A DNA stretch of 64,000 bases from Actinoplanes lutulentus. Its GTDB lineage: Bacteria; Actinomycetota; Actinomycetes; Mycobacteriales; Micromonosporaceae. The DNA lies in NCBI RefSeq assembly GCF_003259845.1, contig NZ_QLMJ01000023.1:1-64000 (forward strand). Reading direction: 5' to 3'. Numbering within the stretch: position 1 is the first letter of the stretch; every line of letters begins with the position of its first letter. Below the pieces are notes generated by a model, which saw nothing but the letters and a program-made list of their open reading frames with translations, made no database searches and was not told where the DNA came from. Positions 26,090 through 34,794 of this stretch are shown here, piece after piece. The position numbers and the translations under genes were made by a program.

Positions 26090-29000
26090 ATGCGTCTGCT
26101 CCGCGACCTGTGGGCCACAAGCCGAAGTCGCACCGCGCTCGTCGCGTTCCTGATCGTCCTAGGCGCGGCAGGCGGCGCGATAGCGCTCGCGTTAGCCGGC
26201 CCGGTGCTGGTCGACCGTTCCTGGAGCCTTTTCACGGTCCTGGTGGTCGCCCTCGTCGCCGGGGTGCTCAGCGATGTCTTCGTCGGCCTGGTGGTGGCCC
26301 GATTGACCGCCGACTGGGCGGCCCGCGTCCGTCGCGGCCTCAACCGGGTCGCGTTCGGCCAGGACCTGCCCACCCTGGAGAACACCCCGGTCGGTGAGCT
26401 GCTCGACCGCATCGACTCCGACGTCTATCAGGTCAGCTCCGAGCTGCGCGGCAGCGGCGTGCGGCTCGCGCAGTCCCTCGCGGTGGCCTTCCTCTCGATC
26501 ATCACGACGTTCTTCGTCTGGTGGCCCGCCGCGGTCGCCATGATCGTCGTGTCGGTCCTGCTCTTCGTCGTCATGAACAAACCGGTCCAGCGCATCTCCC
26601 CGCTCCGCATCGCCGAGGAGGAGGCCTGGTCCGACCTGGCGTCGGTGGTCGAGGAGGCGGTGCACGGGCAGGACGACGTGCGGACCAGTCTGGCCGCGCC
26701 CTACGTGATGCGGCTCTACGCCCAGCGATCGGCCGAGGTGCTGCGCCGTGGCCGCCGGGTCTGGCGCTCCTCCTCACGGATCACGATGGGCGCCGGTGCG
26801 ATCACGCGTACCCTGATCGCGGTTTTGGTTGTCGCCGGGGCCTGGGCGCTCATGGCGGGACAGATCGACGCGGCGCGACTCACCGGGGTCTGGCTCTTGG
26901 CGCTCGGATTCGGCGGCACGCTCGAGCACGTCACCCGCATGGTCCCCGAGTTGCAGAACGCGCTCGGCGCCTGGAGCCGCGTGCAGATGCTCGGCCAGGT
27001 CAAGCAGGAGCCGACCGAGGGCGTCGACCCGACCGACGGCGACCTCGAGGTCCGCGGCCTGACGTTCCACTACAACACCGACCGCCCGCCGGCCTTGAAG
27101 AACATCACGATCAAATTCAAGAGAGGCCGTTCGTACGCGTTGATCGGCCGGACCGGTTCCGGCAAGTCGACTCTCGCCAAGCTGCTCACCAGGGCCGTCG
27201 ACGTCCCGCGTGGCACGGTGTTCCTCGGCGGCGTCGACGTGAACGACATCGGGGTCGAGGGCCTGCGCCGCTGGACCGCGATCGTGCCGCAGCGCACCGA
27301 GATCCTGGCCGGCACGCTCGCCGAGAACATCGCGCTGTTCGACCCGGAGCTTCTGGGCACGGCGAAGAACGCGATCGACGAACTCGGCCTCACCAGCTGG
27401 GTGGCGGGTCTGCCGGACGGCATCGGCACCCGGCTCGGGGAGAACGGCTACAAGCTCTCCGCCGGGCAGGAACAGCTGGTGGCGTTCGCCCGGATCCTGG
27501 TCCGCGACCCGCACGTGGTGATCCTCGACGAGGCCACCGCCCGGATGGACCCGGTCACCGAGGCCTGGGTGCAACGCGCCACCGACCGGCTGCTCCAAGG
27601 CCGGATCGGCGTGATCGTGGCACACCGGCTCTCCAGCGTGCAGCGCTGCGACGAGGTGATCGTGCTCGCCGACGGCGAGGTTCTGGAACAGGGTCCGCTG
27701 AGCGAGTCACGGCGGTTCGCCGAACTGATGGCGAGCAGCAACCTGGTGGTCGCAGCCCCGGCACCGGTCGGCGGCGGCCTGCTGACCGAGAACGAGGAGC
27801 ACGACTGGGACACCGCCGCGCGGGAGGAACTCGGCCAGGACTCGCTCGCCGGGCCGCTGCCCAGCGTCGAACCCCCGCCGCTGCCCGCACCGCCGCGCGC
27901 CCGCACCATGCGGGAGATCGTCCGCCTCGCGTCCAACGACAAACGGTACGGTCTCGGCGCGGTCAGCCTGTTCGTGTTCCTGGTGCTGCTCGGGCTGGAC
28001 GGCGCGGTCCTGCCGCTGCTCTGGGCGAACGTGGTCGACGGCCAGGGCAATCCGCTGTACCCGGCGATCGGCATCGCGGCGGCGCTGCTCGCACTGATCC
28101 CGACGCTGTACTTCACCGGCGCCTGGTTCCCGGAGTGGTGGGTCCGGCAGATGCTGCGGATCAGCCTGCGGCTCATGCGGGGCCAGGTCGGCCCGCGCCG
28201 GGTCAGCAAGTACACCCCGGCCGAGGTGGTCGCGCAGGGCGGTGACACCGAGCGCGTCGTGATGCTCGCCGACAACCTGATCGACAACGGCGTCGCGGTG
28301 CTCACCGTGGTGGCGATGACGCTGACCTCGCAGTCGGCGGTGCCGGCCGGCCTGTTCGTCGGCACGATGGTGCTGTCCGGCCTGGCCGCGACGCTGTTCG
28401 GGCCCCGGCTGGAGCAGGCGGCCCGGCGTACCGTGGCGGCCCGCGCGGCGTTCGCCACGTCGCTGGTGTCGTCGCTGTCGGCGGCGCGCACGGTGAAACT
28501 CGCCGGCGCGACCGAGCCGGTCCTGACGCATCTCGCGGATCTCGACGGGGTCCGCAGCGAGCTGCAACGACGGGAGATCGCGATCCAGGTCTGGGCGCGT
28601 TCGACCCCGTCGGTCGCGAGCGGGCTGCTGCCCATCGCGGCGTGGTACCTGTACCTGAACGGCCAGCTCAGCCCGGCGGCCACCCTGATCGCGGTGGCGA
28701 CCCTCGGGTCGGCGCGGTGGTTCGCGTGGACGATCGCGTCGCTGGTCTCGCACTTCCCGTCAGCGAAGGTGTGGACCCGTCGCACGGTCGAGATGGCCGG
28801 CGTCTCCGAGTACTCCTCGTCGGTGCCGGGAGTGGACATCTCCGCCGGGACGGCGCCCGCGCCGCCTTCGGCGCCCCGGAACCCGCTGCGCTCACTGCAC
28901 CTGCATCAGTTCAGCGCGGTGCACGAGAACGGCGCCCTCGGGGTGCGCGACATCGAGCTCACCGTCGAACGAGGAGAACTCGTCCTCGTGGTGGGCCCGG

Positions 29001-29569
29001 TCGGCTCCGGCAAGTCATCGCTGCTGCGAGCACTCGCCGGCATCGTGCACCACACCGGTGACCTGCGCTGGAACGGCGAACCGGTCCGCGAACCGGAGAT
29101 GTTCCTGCGGCCCAACCAGGTGGGTTACGTCGCCCAGCTGCCCCGGGTGCTGTCCGGGACGGTGGCCGACAACATCCAGCTCGGACACGAGGTGGACGCG
29201 GCCGACGCGGTGTCGGTCGCCCAGCTGGAACACGACCTGAGCGCGGTCGGCGGCGGCCTGCACCTGCTCATCGGGCACAAGGGCACCCGGCTCTCCGGGG
29301 GCCAGCTGCAACGGCTGGCCCTGGCCCGGGCTCTCGCGCCCCGCACCGAGCTGCTGATCGCCGACGACGTCTCGTCCGCCCTGGACGTGACGACGGAGCT
29401 GGAGCTGTGGCGGGCCCTGCGCTCGCACGGCGTGACCGTGGTCGGCTCAACCTCGAAACGGGCGGCGCTGGCACAGGCCGACCGGGTGGTCGTGCTGATC
29501 GGCGGCCAGGCCGAGGCACAGGGAACGTGGCAGGAGCTGGAATCACAGTGGGGCCACCTGGCCGGTTAG
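26090..29569 (+). CDS. Fused double ABC exporter (TMD-NBD-TMD-NBD) with one degenerate ATP site
   Basis: A 1159-residue fusion of two ABC half-exporters. Half 1 has membrane segments to about 290, Walker A GRTGSGKST, signature LSAGQ, Walker B VVILDEAT and H-loop His in VAHRLSS. Half 2 has membrane segments about 620-870, Walker A GPVGSGKSS, signature LSGGQ and Walker B LLIADD. In half 2 the catalytic Glu is Asp, and the H-loop position reads STSKRAA, lacking His. The site made of NBD1 Walker motifs with NBD2 LSGGQ is therefore canonical and the other degenerate, as in heterodimeric exporters. Codon 35 is TTA. The substrate is unknown. Confidence 0.9.
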   Translation: MRLLRDLWATSRSRTALVAFLIVLGAAGGAIALALAGPVLVDRSWSLFTVLVVALVAGVLSDVFVGLVVARLTADWAARVRRGLNRVAFGQDLPTLENTPVGELLDRIDSDVYQVSSELRGSGVRLAQSLAVAFLSIITTFFVWWPAAVAMIVVSVLLFVVMNKPVQRISPLRIAEEEAWSDLASVVEEAVHGQDDVRTSLAAPYVMRLYAQRSAEVLRRGRRVWRSSSRITMGAGAITRTLIAVLVVAGAWALMAGQIDAARLTGVWLLALGFGGTLEHVTRMVPELQNALGAWSRVQMLGQVKQEPTEGVDPTDGDLEVRGLTFHYNTDRPPALKNITIKFKRGRSYALIGRTGSGKSTLAKLLTRAVDVPRGTVFLGGVDVNDIGVEGLRRWTAIVPQRTEILAGTLAENIALFDPELLGTAKNAIDELGLTSWVAGLPDGIGTRLGENGYKLSAGQEQLVAFARILVRDPHVVILDEATARMDPVTEAWVQRATDRLLQGRIGVIVAHRLSSVQRCDEVIVLADGEVLEQGPLSESRRFAELMASSNLVVAAPAPVGGGLLTENEEHDWDTAAREELGQDSLAGPLPSVEPPPLPAPPRARTMREIVRLASNDKRYGLGAVSLFVFLVLLGLDGAVLPLLWANVVDGQGNPLYPAIGIAAALLALIPTLYFTGAWFPEWWVRQMLRISLRLMRGQVGPRRVSKYTPAEVVAQGGDTERVVMLADNLIDNGVAVLTVVAMTLTSQSAVPAGLFVGTMVLSGLAATLFGPRLEQAARRTVAARAAFATSLVSSLSAARTVKLAGATEPVLTHLADLDGVRSELQRREIAIQVWARSTPSVASGLLPIAAWYLYLNGQLSPAATLIAVATLGSARWFAWTIASLVSHFPSAKVWTRRTVEMAGVSEYSSSVPGVDISAGTAPAPPSAPRNPLRSLHLHQFSAVHENGALGVRDIELTVERGELVLVVGPVGSGKSSLLRALAGIVHHTGDLRWNGEPVREPEMFLRPNQVGYVAQLPRVLSGTVADNIQLGHEVDAADAVSVAQLEHDLSAVGGGLHLLIGHKGTRLSGGQLQRLALARALAPRTELLIADDVSSALDVTTELELWRALRSHGVTVVGSTSKRAALAQADRVVVLIGGQAEAQGTWQELESQWGHLAG

Positions 29570-29602
29570 GGTCCCGCGCTGTTGTGGCGGGGTCCGCGGT
29601 GG

Positions 29603-30466
29603 TCAGCGGACCTGGGCTTTGAGCTGGGTGACGACGGTGGTGACGGTGTCGGCCGGGATGGCGAAGCCCAGGCCGACACTGCCGGTGCTATCGCCCGAGG
29701 TCGCGATCGCGACGTTGATGCCGACCACCCGGCCGGACGTGTCGACCAGGGCGCCGCCGGAGTTGCCCTGGTTGATCGCGGCATCGGTCTGCAGCAGGCC
29801 GGACAGTTTCTCCTCCCCGGTGTCCAGGCTGCGGTCGAGCGCCGACACGATGCCCGACGTCACGGTGCCCTCCAGGCCGAGCGGCGCCCCGAAGGCCAGC
29901 ACGGTGTCACCGACCGCGACCGTATCGTCGGTGGCGAACGTGACCGGCGTCAGCCCGGACAGCCCGGTCGCCTGCACGAGTGCGAGGTCGTGAGTAGCGT
30001 CGGCCGCGACCACCTGGGCCGGCACGGTCTGCCCGGTGGAGAGCCGCACGCTGACGGTGCCGTCCGACTCGATCACGTGATTGTTCGTCAGGATCAGGCC
30101 GTCGGCGCTGAGCACCACCCCGGAACCGAGCGACGACGACTGGTTGCTGTCGACGAGGACCGTGACGACACTCGGCTGCACCTGCGCCACGATCGGGGCG
30201 AGGTCGGTGCCCTCGGTGATCGTCGCGACATCCCCGGCCACCGCGACCGACGTGCTGCTGTTGAGGTGCTCCTCCATGAAGTACGCCCCGGCGCTGCCGC
30301 CACCGGCGACCAGAACCAGAACCGCAGCGCCACCGGCGACCCGCTTCTTCCACCGCGGATCCCGCGGCGGCTTGATCATCATCGGCGGGATGTGAGTCGG
30401 CGGCGGGGTCACCAGGAAGGCGGGCTGCTCGTCGATGGCGGCGGGGCGCGTCAGCAGATCGGTCAT
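29603..30466 (-). CDS. Membrane-anchored trypsin-like protease (HtrA/DegP type without PDZ)
   Basis: The 287-residue protein has a Pro-rich cytoplasmic N-terminus, one membrane segment (about 43-63) and an extracytoplasmic S1C protease domain. The triad is visible as H in NNHVIE (near 128), D in THDLAL (near 158) and S in GNSGGA (near 235). It ends at QLKAQVR directly after the protease fold, so the PDZ domain usual in HtrA is absent. ATG 30466 was chosen because upstream frame translation has no family likeness. It probably acts in envelope protein quality control. It is convergent with the ABC exporter. Confidence 0.88.
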   Translation of the reverse strand: MTDLLTRPAAIDEQPAFLVTPPPTHIPPMMIKPPRDPRWKKRVAGGAAVLVLVAGGGSAGAYFMEEHLNSSTSVAVAGDVATITEGTDLAPIVAQVQPSVVTVLVDSNQSSSLGSGVVLSADGLILTNNHVIESDGTVSVRLSTGQTVPAQVVAADATHDLALVQATGLSGLTPVTFATDDTVAVGDTVLAFGAPLGLEGTVTSGIVSALDRSLDTGEEKLSGLLQTDAAINQGNSGGALVDTSGRVVGINVAIATSGDSTGSVGLGFAIPADTVTTVVTQLKAQVR

Positions 30467-30656
30467 GGGAAAAACGATGCGCCGCCACGTTGGGGTCTGC
30501 CGATGAGCGCTCTGTGACTTCGCTGTGTGCGCCGCGTCGCCCTTCCGGGTGTTTTCCCCCGCTGGCGGTAGCCCTTCCGGGTGGCTCCTGCCAACCGACC
30601 GGACAGTCCCGGCGCGCCGCCGCTGACGCACGCCACGGACCTCTAAGGTCTGCCGC

Positions 30657-30830
30657 GTGTCCCCCACGAACACCACGCGAACGGTAGTCGAACGCCGCCC
30701 CTTCGGCCCCACGATCACCGAGCCCGCAGCCGCCCTGCGTACAGCACTCCCCCAGCTGACTCCCCGATTCTCCACAGCGCGTGACGCGGATGACTCCGAT
30801 CCGCTCGACGCCGGCGCGGAGGAGCAGTGA
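30657..30830 (+). CDS. Small hypothetical protein (57 aa) coupled to a lipoprotein
   Basis: GTG 30657 opens a 57-codon frame (starting MSPTNTTRTVVERRPFGPT) whose TGA overlaps the GTG of the next gene (GTGA). TAAGGT lies about eight bases upstream. The product is hydrophilic with an acidic C-terminus. It has no recognised family. The four-base overlap and GC-rich third positions favour real translation, but its short length keeps confidence modest. Confidence 0.45.
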   Translation: MSPTNTTRTVVERRPFGPTITEPAAALRTALPQLTPRFSTARDADDSDPLDAGAEEQ

Positions 30831-31303
30831 AGCGTGCCTGCCTGCTCCTCGTGACCGCGGCTCTGCCGGTCCTGGCCGGATGCGGGACTGCTCCGGGCGT
30901 ACCCGAATGGAAGAACGCAGCGCCGCAGGCCGCTCCGCCCAGCCCGGCCACGACGTCGATCGCGCCTTCTGAGGCGCCGTCCGAGGTGCCATCTCCGGTT
31001 CCTTCCTATTCCGTCTCTGTCGCTGCCACCGTCTCGGTCTCGCCCACGCCGCCACGGGTGGCGACCTGGCCGTCGCCCACGCCGTCCGCCGGTTTCGTCG
31101 CCGCGGTGCAGGGCCGGCTGCCCGAGGTCGCGCTCGACCGGCGACCGGAAGAGATCACCGAGCTCGGCGATCAGGCCTGTCAGGGACTCGCCGCCGGCAA
31201 GCGGCGGCCCACTGTCGCGAAAAACCTCCTGGAGTACGGCTTGAGCGGTGCCGACGCTCGTGAGCTGGTGTCGCTGGCCAGCTCTCATCTCTGCCGAGCC
31301 TAA
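30827..31303 (+). CDS. Lipoprotein with DUF732-like C-terminal domain
   Basis: The 158-residue protein has a lipoprotein signal with lipobox VLAGC (Cys about 19), a Ser/Pro/Thr/Val-rich spacer (about 40-85) and a helical C-terminal domain. Its GDQACQGLAAGK...VAKNLLEYGLSGADARELVSLASSHLC pattern (two Cys) resembles DUF732, common in exported actinobacterial proteins. GGAGGAGCA precedes the GTG start. It should be anchored on the outer face of the membrane. Function unknown. Confidence 0.75.
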   Translation: MKRACLLLVTAALPVLAGCGTAPGVPEWKNAAPQAAPPSPATTSIAPSEAPSEVPSPVPSYSVSVAATVSVSPTPPRVATWPSPTPSAGFVAAVQGRLPEVALDRRPEEITELGDQACQGLAAGKRRPTVAKNLLEYGLSGADARELVSLASSHLCRA

Positions 31304-31498
31304 TTTCGCGGCCTTCCGACGTCATCGGCCCAGGGTCGTCATACCTGGGTCGGTCTCGGGATCTTCTCTGGCCGGCTTTGGGGTCGGCCGAAAGTGGCAG
31401 AGGTCCACAGGAATCGGAGACTTCCGTCAGATGTACCTGACAGCCGTTCCCGCGACGCTGGATACATCAGCGCGAACGGCTCGAATGGGGAGGCAACG

Positions 31499-31780
31499 AT
31501 GTCCGCACGAGGAATGCTCAGCGTGGTCGGCACCGCCGTCGGCGGCCTGATCGGCTGGAACGACCGAACCCCGCCCGCGGACGCTGCCACTCTGCGCGCG
31601 CTCTTCGCCGACATGGGCGTCATGATCGGGCCGGACGAGGCGCAGCTGACCGAGGCGGTGCGCTACTTCCAGACCCGGACCGGCCTGGACGCGGACGGTG
31701 AAGCCGGCCCGGAGACCGTTCACCTGCTGGTCCGCTATGCCGCCGAGGCTCGGGAGACACACCGGTTCCAGGCAGCCTGA
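31499..31780 (+). CDS. Peptidoglycan-binding-like domain protein
   Basis: The 93-residue product contains EAVRYFQTRTGLDADGEAGPET, the core of the PG_binding_1 fold (usually a YFQ...G...DG..GP.T pattern). ATG 31499 has a strong GGGGAGG six bases upstream. The N-terminus (MSARGMLSVVGTAVGGLIGW) is mildly hydrophobic but not a clear signal peptide, so location is uncertain. Such domains usually accompany a lytic enzyme; here the domain stands alone. Confidence 0.7.
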   Translation: MSARGMLSVVGTAVGGLIGWNDRTPPADAATLRALFADMGVMIGPDEAQLTEAVRYFQTRTGLDADGEAGPETVHLLVRYAAEARETHRFQAA

Positions 31781-31827
31781 CGGGTGATTCCGGCGGGCCG
31801 CGTTCCGCCGATACGGTCTTCAGGACT

Positions 31828-32787
31828 ATGACGAACGAACTGGTCACCTATTACGACGACGCAACCGGCGAACGCTTCGGGCTCACCGCCCCGGAGCTCG
31901 GCACCTGGGTCGCCGCTACCGCTGACCTGCTGATCAACGAGTGCGGGTTGCGTCGTGGCAGCCGGGCCGGGGTGCTGTTGCCGCCGCATTGGCAGACCGC
32001 AGCGGTGCTGCTGGGAGCGTGGGCGGCCGGGATCGAGGTGTCGTTCCGCGGGTGGGCGACGGCTGGTCTCTCCGGGTTTTCCGCTGAGGCCGGGATTGCT
32101 GCTGAGGCCGGGATTGCTGCTGAGGCCGGGATTGCTGCTGGCGGAGGGCACTCGACCGGTTCCGGGCATGCGCCTGACGCGGGAGCTGCGCTTGACGTGA
32201 CGTTTGTGGAGCGGCGGCGCGTCGGCAGCTGGCTTGACGAGGTGCCGGCGGCGCCGCATCAGTTCGTGCTGGGTCTCGCGCCGGTCGGTGCGGCGCGCGA
32301 AGGCGACGTCAGCTTCGCGTCCGAGAGGCACCACGGTTCGCGGGCCGAGGGTCATCGCGATCTGCCGCCTGACGGCTATCACCATCTGCCGCCCGACGGT
32401 TATCGCATTTTGCCGCCTGACGGTCATCGCGATCTGCCGCCTGACGGTCATCGTCATCTGCCGCCTGAGGGTTATCGGGATTTTCTGGCGGCTGCCCGGG
32501 CGCACCTCGGCGCGCCGCCACCGGTTGTCAGCGGTGTGGCTCAGGGGATGGCGACGGTCGACGGGACCACGTTCGGCGAGTACGGCGCGGTCGCCGCGGA
32601 GGTCGCCCGCTCGCGCGGCATCACCGCCGGCGATCGGGTGCTGATCGACACCTCCTCGGTGGAGGAGCCGCTCATCTGGCTGATGGCTCCCCTGACCGCA
32701 GGGGCATCGATCGTCCTCTGCGCGAACCTCGACCACTCCCGACTCGACCAGCGCATCCTCGCCGAACGCGTCACGCGTGTCCTCTGA
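31828..32787 (+). CDS. TIGR03089 family protein with internal tandem expansions
   Basis: The 319-residue protein matches the actinobacterial TIGR03089 family (N-terminal TGERFGLTAPELGTWVAATA, C-terminal GDRVLIDTSSVEEPLIWLMA), which resembles a fragment of the AMP-binding adenylating fold. From memory the family is shorter, about 230-260 residues. The excess comes from two repeat expansions: three copies of AEAGIA at about 86-103 and about five copies of an octapeptide GHRDLPPD at about 175-220. No adenylation active-site set is complete, so enzymatic activity is doubtful. Role unknown. Confidence 0.8.
   Translation: MTNELVTYYDDATGERFGLTAPELGTWVAATADLLINECGLRRGSRAGVLLPPHWQTAAVLLGAWAAGIEVSFRGWATAGLSGFSAEAGIAAEAGIAAEAGIAAGGGHSTGSGHAPDAGAALDVTFVERRRVGSWLDEVPAAPHQFVLGLAPVGAAREGDVSFASERHHGSRAEGHRDLPPDGYHHLPPDGYRILPPDGHRDLPPDGHRHLPPEGYRDFLAAARAHLGAPPPVVSGVAQGMATVDGTTFGEYGAVAAEVARSRGITAGDRVLIDTSSVEEPLIWLMAPLTAGASIVLCANLDHSRLDQRILAERVTRVL
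32083..32136 (+). repeat. 18-bp in-frame tandem repeat, three copies
   Basis: GCTGAGGCCGGGATTGCT is repeated three times without change (32083-32100, 32101-32118, 32119-32136) inside the TIGR03089 gene. Perfect identity suggests a recent expansion. Confidence 0.9.
32350..32487 (+). repeat. 24-bp in-frame tandem repeat, about 5.7 copies
   Basis: Units start at 32350, 32374, 32398, 32422, 32446 and 32470. Each encodes a variant of G-H/Y-R-D-L-P-P-D; the last flows into the normal GYRDFLAAAR sequence. Substitutions between units show it is older than the 18-bp array. Confidence 0.9.
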
Positions 32788-32830
32788 ACGGTTGTTCCAC
32801 TGTAGATCGACTTCCCGTACCGTCCGGCGC

Positions 32831-33433
32831 ATGGAGGTTTTCGATCAACTTGCCGAGAAGTACCAGGGCGAACACAGCCACAACCCGTTCCAGGCCGCGC
32901 TGACCGAACGCATCAGCGGCCTGCTCCCCGCCGGCGCCTCGGTGCTCGACCTGGGCTGCGGTACTGGCGTACCCACCGCGAAGACCCTGACCGAATCCGA
33001 TCACCGGGTGGTCGGTGTCGACATCTCCGAGGGAATGCTGCGGCACGCCCGTGAACAGGTCCCGGCCGCCGAGTTCGTCCACGCGAACTTCGCCGAGCTG
33101 CCCGCGGACTTCGGCACGTTCGACGCGGTGACCGCGTTCTTCTCCCTGCTGATGCTGAGCAAGGCCCAGATCGAGTCGACCCTGGAGAAGGTGACGGGCT
33201 GGCTGACGCCGGGCGGTTACCTGGGCATCGGCATGGTCAACTTCGACGCCGACAGCATTCCGGTGGAGTTCCTGGGTGTCCCGGTGACCGTTTCCGGTTA
33301 CCTGCAGGCCGACCTGGCGGCGCTGCTGGAACGCAAGGGTTTCACGGTGGTCAGCATCGAGACCGTCGAGTTCACCCCGCAGGGTGGTCCTGCCGAGAGC
33401 CAGATCTACGCCCTGGCACAGCTCCCGGCCTGA
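32831..33433 (+). CDS. SAM-dependent class I methyltransferase
   Basis: The 200-residue protein has the SAM-binding motif I VLDLGCGTGVPTAK (near 38-51), the acidic motif II VVGVDISEGML and post-I NFAELPADFGTFDAV. It fits the small class I (methyltransferase 11/25) group. ATG 32831 was chosen; an upstream in-frame start has no support. The methyl acceptor is unknown. It ends at the inverted repeat at 33452. Confidence 0.88.
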   Translation: MEVFDQLAEKYQGEHSHNPFQAALTERISGLLPAGASVLDLGCGTGVPTAKTLTESDHRVVGVDISEGMLRHAREQVPAAEFVHANFAELPADFGTFDAVTAFFSLLMLSKAQIESTLEKVTGWLTPGGYLGIGMVNFDADSIPVEFLGVPVTVSGYLQADLAALLERKGFTVVSIETVEFTPQGGPAESQIYALAQLPA

Positions 33434-33451
33434 CCTGTCACCGGCGACACC

Positions 33452-33512
33452 GCCGCCAGATCTTGAGCGATTATCTACATCCTGGTGTACACATCGCTCA
33501 AGATCTGGTGGC
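33452..33512. terminator. Bidirectional hairpin between convergent genes
   Basis: The 20-base arms 33452-33471 and 33493-33512 pair with one mismatch around a 21-base A/T-rich loop; the core is CCAGATCTTGAGCGAT / ATCGCTCAAGATCTGG. It lies 18 bases after the methyltransferase stop and upstream of the convergent paaE 3' end. The same arm sequence recurs at 24599-24613. Confidence 0.7.
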
Positions 33513-33587
33513 GACCCCGCCCAACCCGCCTCCCGGCCGCCGACCAGGCAGAACAGCCAGCGCCGAGCAGCCAACGCCGGGCGACAA

Positions 33588-33690
33588 TGCGCCGAGCGGC
33601 CATGCGCCGAGCGAACGGGCGCCGAGCGAACGGGCGATCGAACCCGCCGAGCAAACCCGCCGAGCGAACGGGCCGAGCGAACCGGCGCCG
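33588..33690. repeat. Degenerate GCCGAGCGAACGG repeat
   Basis: About seven imperfect copies of a 12-16-bp unit around GCCGAGCGAACGG lie just downstream of paaE, in the convergent gap. No gene is supported here. Confidence 0.6.
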
Positions 33691-33697
33691 GGCCACC

Positions 33698-34756
33698 TCA
33701 CTGGTCGAAGTCGATCACCACTTTCGGGGAGACGGCTCGGGCCTGGCAGGTGAGGACGAAACCCGCGGCCACCTCGGCGGCGTCGAGGGCGAAGTTGCGG
33801 CGCATCGTCACCTCGCCGTCGACCACGCGAGCCCGGCAGGTGCCGCACACCCCGCCCTTGCAGGCGAACGGCATGTCGGGCCGGGACCGCTGCAACCCGT
33901 CGAGCAGCGCCACACCGTCCTCGACGCCGACAGTGGAGGATCGCCCGTCCAGCACGACGGTGACCTCACTGCCCGCGTCACCCTCACGGGCCGGAGCGAC
34001 CCGCACCGGCTCGGGGGGCGCCTCGTCGACCCAGAACAGTTCGCGGTGGATGCGGGCCGGCTCGACACCGGACTCCCCCAGCGTCTCGGTCGCGGCGGTG
34101 ACCATCCCGAACGGGCCGCACAACCACCAGTGGTCCACCGCCGGCACGTCGACCAGCAGTGGCAGCAGCGCCCGCAACCGGCCGGCGTCGAGACGGCCGC
34201 TGAAGAGCTCGACCTCCCGCATCTCCCGGGAGAGCACGTGCACGATCTGCAGGCGATCCGGAAACGCGTCCTTCAGGTCGGCCAGCTCCTCGGCGAACAT
34301 GACCGTTTCCGATCGCCTGTTGCCGTAGAGCAGAACCACCTCGGCGCCGGGTTCGCGCAGCAGGGAGGCCGCGATCGACAGCACCGGGGTGATGCCGGAA
34401 CCCGCGGCGATCAGCACATGCCGCCCGCCCGCGGCGAGGTCCGGTGTGAAGCTGCCCGCCGGTGGCGCCACCTCCACCAGGTCGCCGGGGCGCAGGTCGC
34501 GGACGATCCACTGCGAGATCAGCCCGCCGGGCACTTCCCGGACCCCGATCCGGGGTGCGGCGCCGGCCGGGGAACAGATCGAGTACGTCCGCCGTTCGTC
34601 GTCGCCGCCGCTGCGCCGCACGGTCAGCGACTGCCCCGGCCGGAAATCGAAGAGGCCCGCGACATCGTCGGGCACCGCGAACGTCACCGCGACCGCGTCC
34701 GCACAGAGCCGGTCGACCGCCCCGACCCGCAGCGCGTGAAACTCATGTCCCGCCAC
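33698..34756 (-). CDS. paaE: Phenylacetyl-CoA epoxidase reductase subunit PaaE
   Basis: The 352-residue oxidoreductase passes electrons from NAD(P)H to the PaaA di-iron centre. It has an FAD domain (RRTYSICSPAG near 56-66), an NAD domain (HVLIAAGSGITPVLSIAASL near 113-132) and a C-terminal plant-type [2Fe-2S] domain with CKGGVCGTCRA near 300 and the fourth Cys in VLTCQAR. All iron-sulfur Cys are present. It is the last gene of the paa operon, 38 bases after paaD. Confidence 0.95.
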   Translation of the reverse strand: MAGHEFHALRVGAVDRLCADAVAVTFAVPDDVAGLFDFRPGQSLTVRRSGGDDERRTYSICSPAGAAPRIGVREVPGGLISQWIVRDLRPGDLVEVAPPAGSFTPDLAAGGRHVLIAAGSGITPVLSIAASLLREPGAEVVLLYGNRRSETVMFAEELADLKDAFPDRLQIVHVLSREMREVELFSGRLDAGRLRALLPLLVDVPAVDHWWLCGPFGMVTAATETLGESGVEPARIHRELFWVDEAPPEPVRVAPAREGDAGSEVTVVLDGRSSTVGVEDGVALLDGLQRSRPDMPFACKGGVCGTCRARVVDGEVTMRRNFALDAAEVAAGFVLTCQARAVSPKVVIDFDQ

Positions 34757-34794
34757 GTCAGCCCACCCACATCAACATCAAAGGTCCAAGCACG

